From DAIPHL01 sp036771375 (GTDB lineage Bacteria > Synergistota > Synergistia > Synergistales > Synergistaceae): a DNA stretch of 5,598 nt. Location of the stretch: assembly GCA_036771375.1 (NCBI GenBank), contig DAIPHL010000142.1, positions 1 through 5,598 of the forward strand, in the 5' to 3' direction. The notes beneath the pieces were generated by a model that had not been told where the DNA came from, did no database searches, and saw only the letters and a list, made by a program, of their open reading frames with translations. Every line of letters begins with the position of its first letter. Within the stretch, counting starts at the first letter, position 1. Position numbers and translations under genes: made by a program. Below, piece by piece: positions 5,415 through 5,598 of the stretch.

Positions 5415-5561
5415 CCGCGTTTGGCGCACAAAGCGGCTCGGGACGTGTTTTTGCGGACGCGCGCCCGGGCCGCGGCAGACGGGGACGGTGGCGCTCCGTG
5501 ATTCTCGAGGGGCTGCCCCGAAGTTTTTAAGGTTCACATAGAGTGGGGAGGTTTGTACGAT
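5415..5561. other. Spacer between the HD gene and the next gene
   Basis: This 147-bp spacer is GC-rich and I see no gene. It contains a bulged inverted pair directly after the stop codon (CCGCGTTT 5415-5422 with AAAGCGG at about 5430-5436), the hairpin listed separately, and a strong ribosome binding site GGGGAGG at about 5545-5551. I found no convincing -35/-10 pair. Confidence 0.5.
5505..5528 (+). terminator. Possible terminator or attenuator between the HD gene and the next gene
   Basis: TCG-A-GGG pairs with CCC-CGA around a GCTG loop (5505-5521), giving six pairs with one bulged A. This is followed by T's at 5524-5528. The hairpin is modest and ends only 33 bp before the next start codon, leaving little room for a new promoter. 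If real it would more likely tune read-through than fully end the transcript. Confidence 0.35.
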
Positions 5562-5598
5562 ATGGGCAAGACGATGATCATGAAGATCATGGAGAGGG
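5562..5598 (+). CDS. 5' end of a gene, possibly aconitase/isopropylmalate dehydratase large subunit family
   Basis: Only 12 full codons are in the window, giving MGKTMIMKIMER before the edge. The start is well supported: a GGGGAGG ribosome binding site lies 10 nt upstream and the frame is open to the end. N-termini of the form M-G-x-T-x-x-x-K-I are typical of LeuC/homoaconitase/dimethylmalate dehydratase large subunits, where the opening reads like MGKTxxEKIL. Here Glu before Lys is replaced by Met. The context of a regulator with a carboxylate-type FCD domain fits a dehydratase of organic acids. With so few residues the family is a tentative guess, but the existence of a gene is likely. Confidence 0.5.
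   Translation, partial: MGKTMIMKIMER

Noticed and set aside
4695..5537. Minus-strand open frame opposite the HD-domain gene
   Set aside because: It is a codon-bias shadow. The plus strand encodes an HD protein with all expected metal ligands and a good ribosome binding site.

Overview
The window looks like a bacterial chromosome segment from the phylum Synergistota (Synergistaceae-like). The main clue is the C-terminus of the large gene at 316-3030. It has a Gly-rich stretch, a Cys in a C-D-A-G-F-G-A context, a short hydrophobic helix and a basic end, which is the pattern of the Synerg-CTERM sorting signal. Coding DNA is GC-rich, while the regulatory gap near 3900-4070 is AT-rich. The taxonomic call is inference from this motif and overall style.

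Region 1 (1-3090): a GC-rich leader with two long G runs, then one large exported surface protein of 904 aa. It has a signal peptide, autotransporter-type passenger repeats, a Pro/Asp linker and the C-terminal sorting signal. A strong intrinsic terminator closes the unit.

Region 2 (about 3190-3780, minus strand): decayed remains of two tandem genes of the PD-(D/E)XK nuclease family transposase / Rpn type. Only C-terminal parts survive. The downstream copy is frameshifted and has an 81-bp internal duplication plus 24-bp Glu-Gly-Arg-Ala-type repeats. The upstream copy is a fragment of about 36 codons. They share a 78-bp direct repeat.

Region 3 (about 3900-5598, plus strand): an AT-rich control region carries a good sigma70-type promoter and three similar, nearly evenly spaced FadR/GntR-like operator sequences. 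It is followed by a GntR-family regulator with an FCD ligand domain, an HD-domain phosphohydrolase-like protein, a possible terminator or attenuator hairpin, and the first 12 codons of a gene whose N-terminus resembles the aconitase/isopropylmalate dehydratase large subunit family. The layout suggests an autoregulated catabolic or organic-acid gene set controlled by a small carboxylate-type ligand. The ligand and pathway cannot be read from this window.

I see no tRNA, rRNA, CRISPR array or intact mobile element. No clearly new biological system is evident. The most interesting signals are the three-operator array, the G-tract leader of the surface protein and the degraded nuclease tandem.
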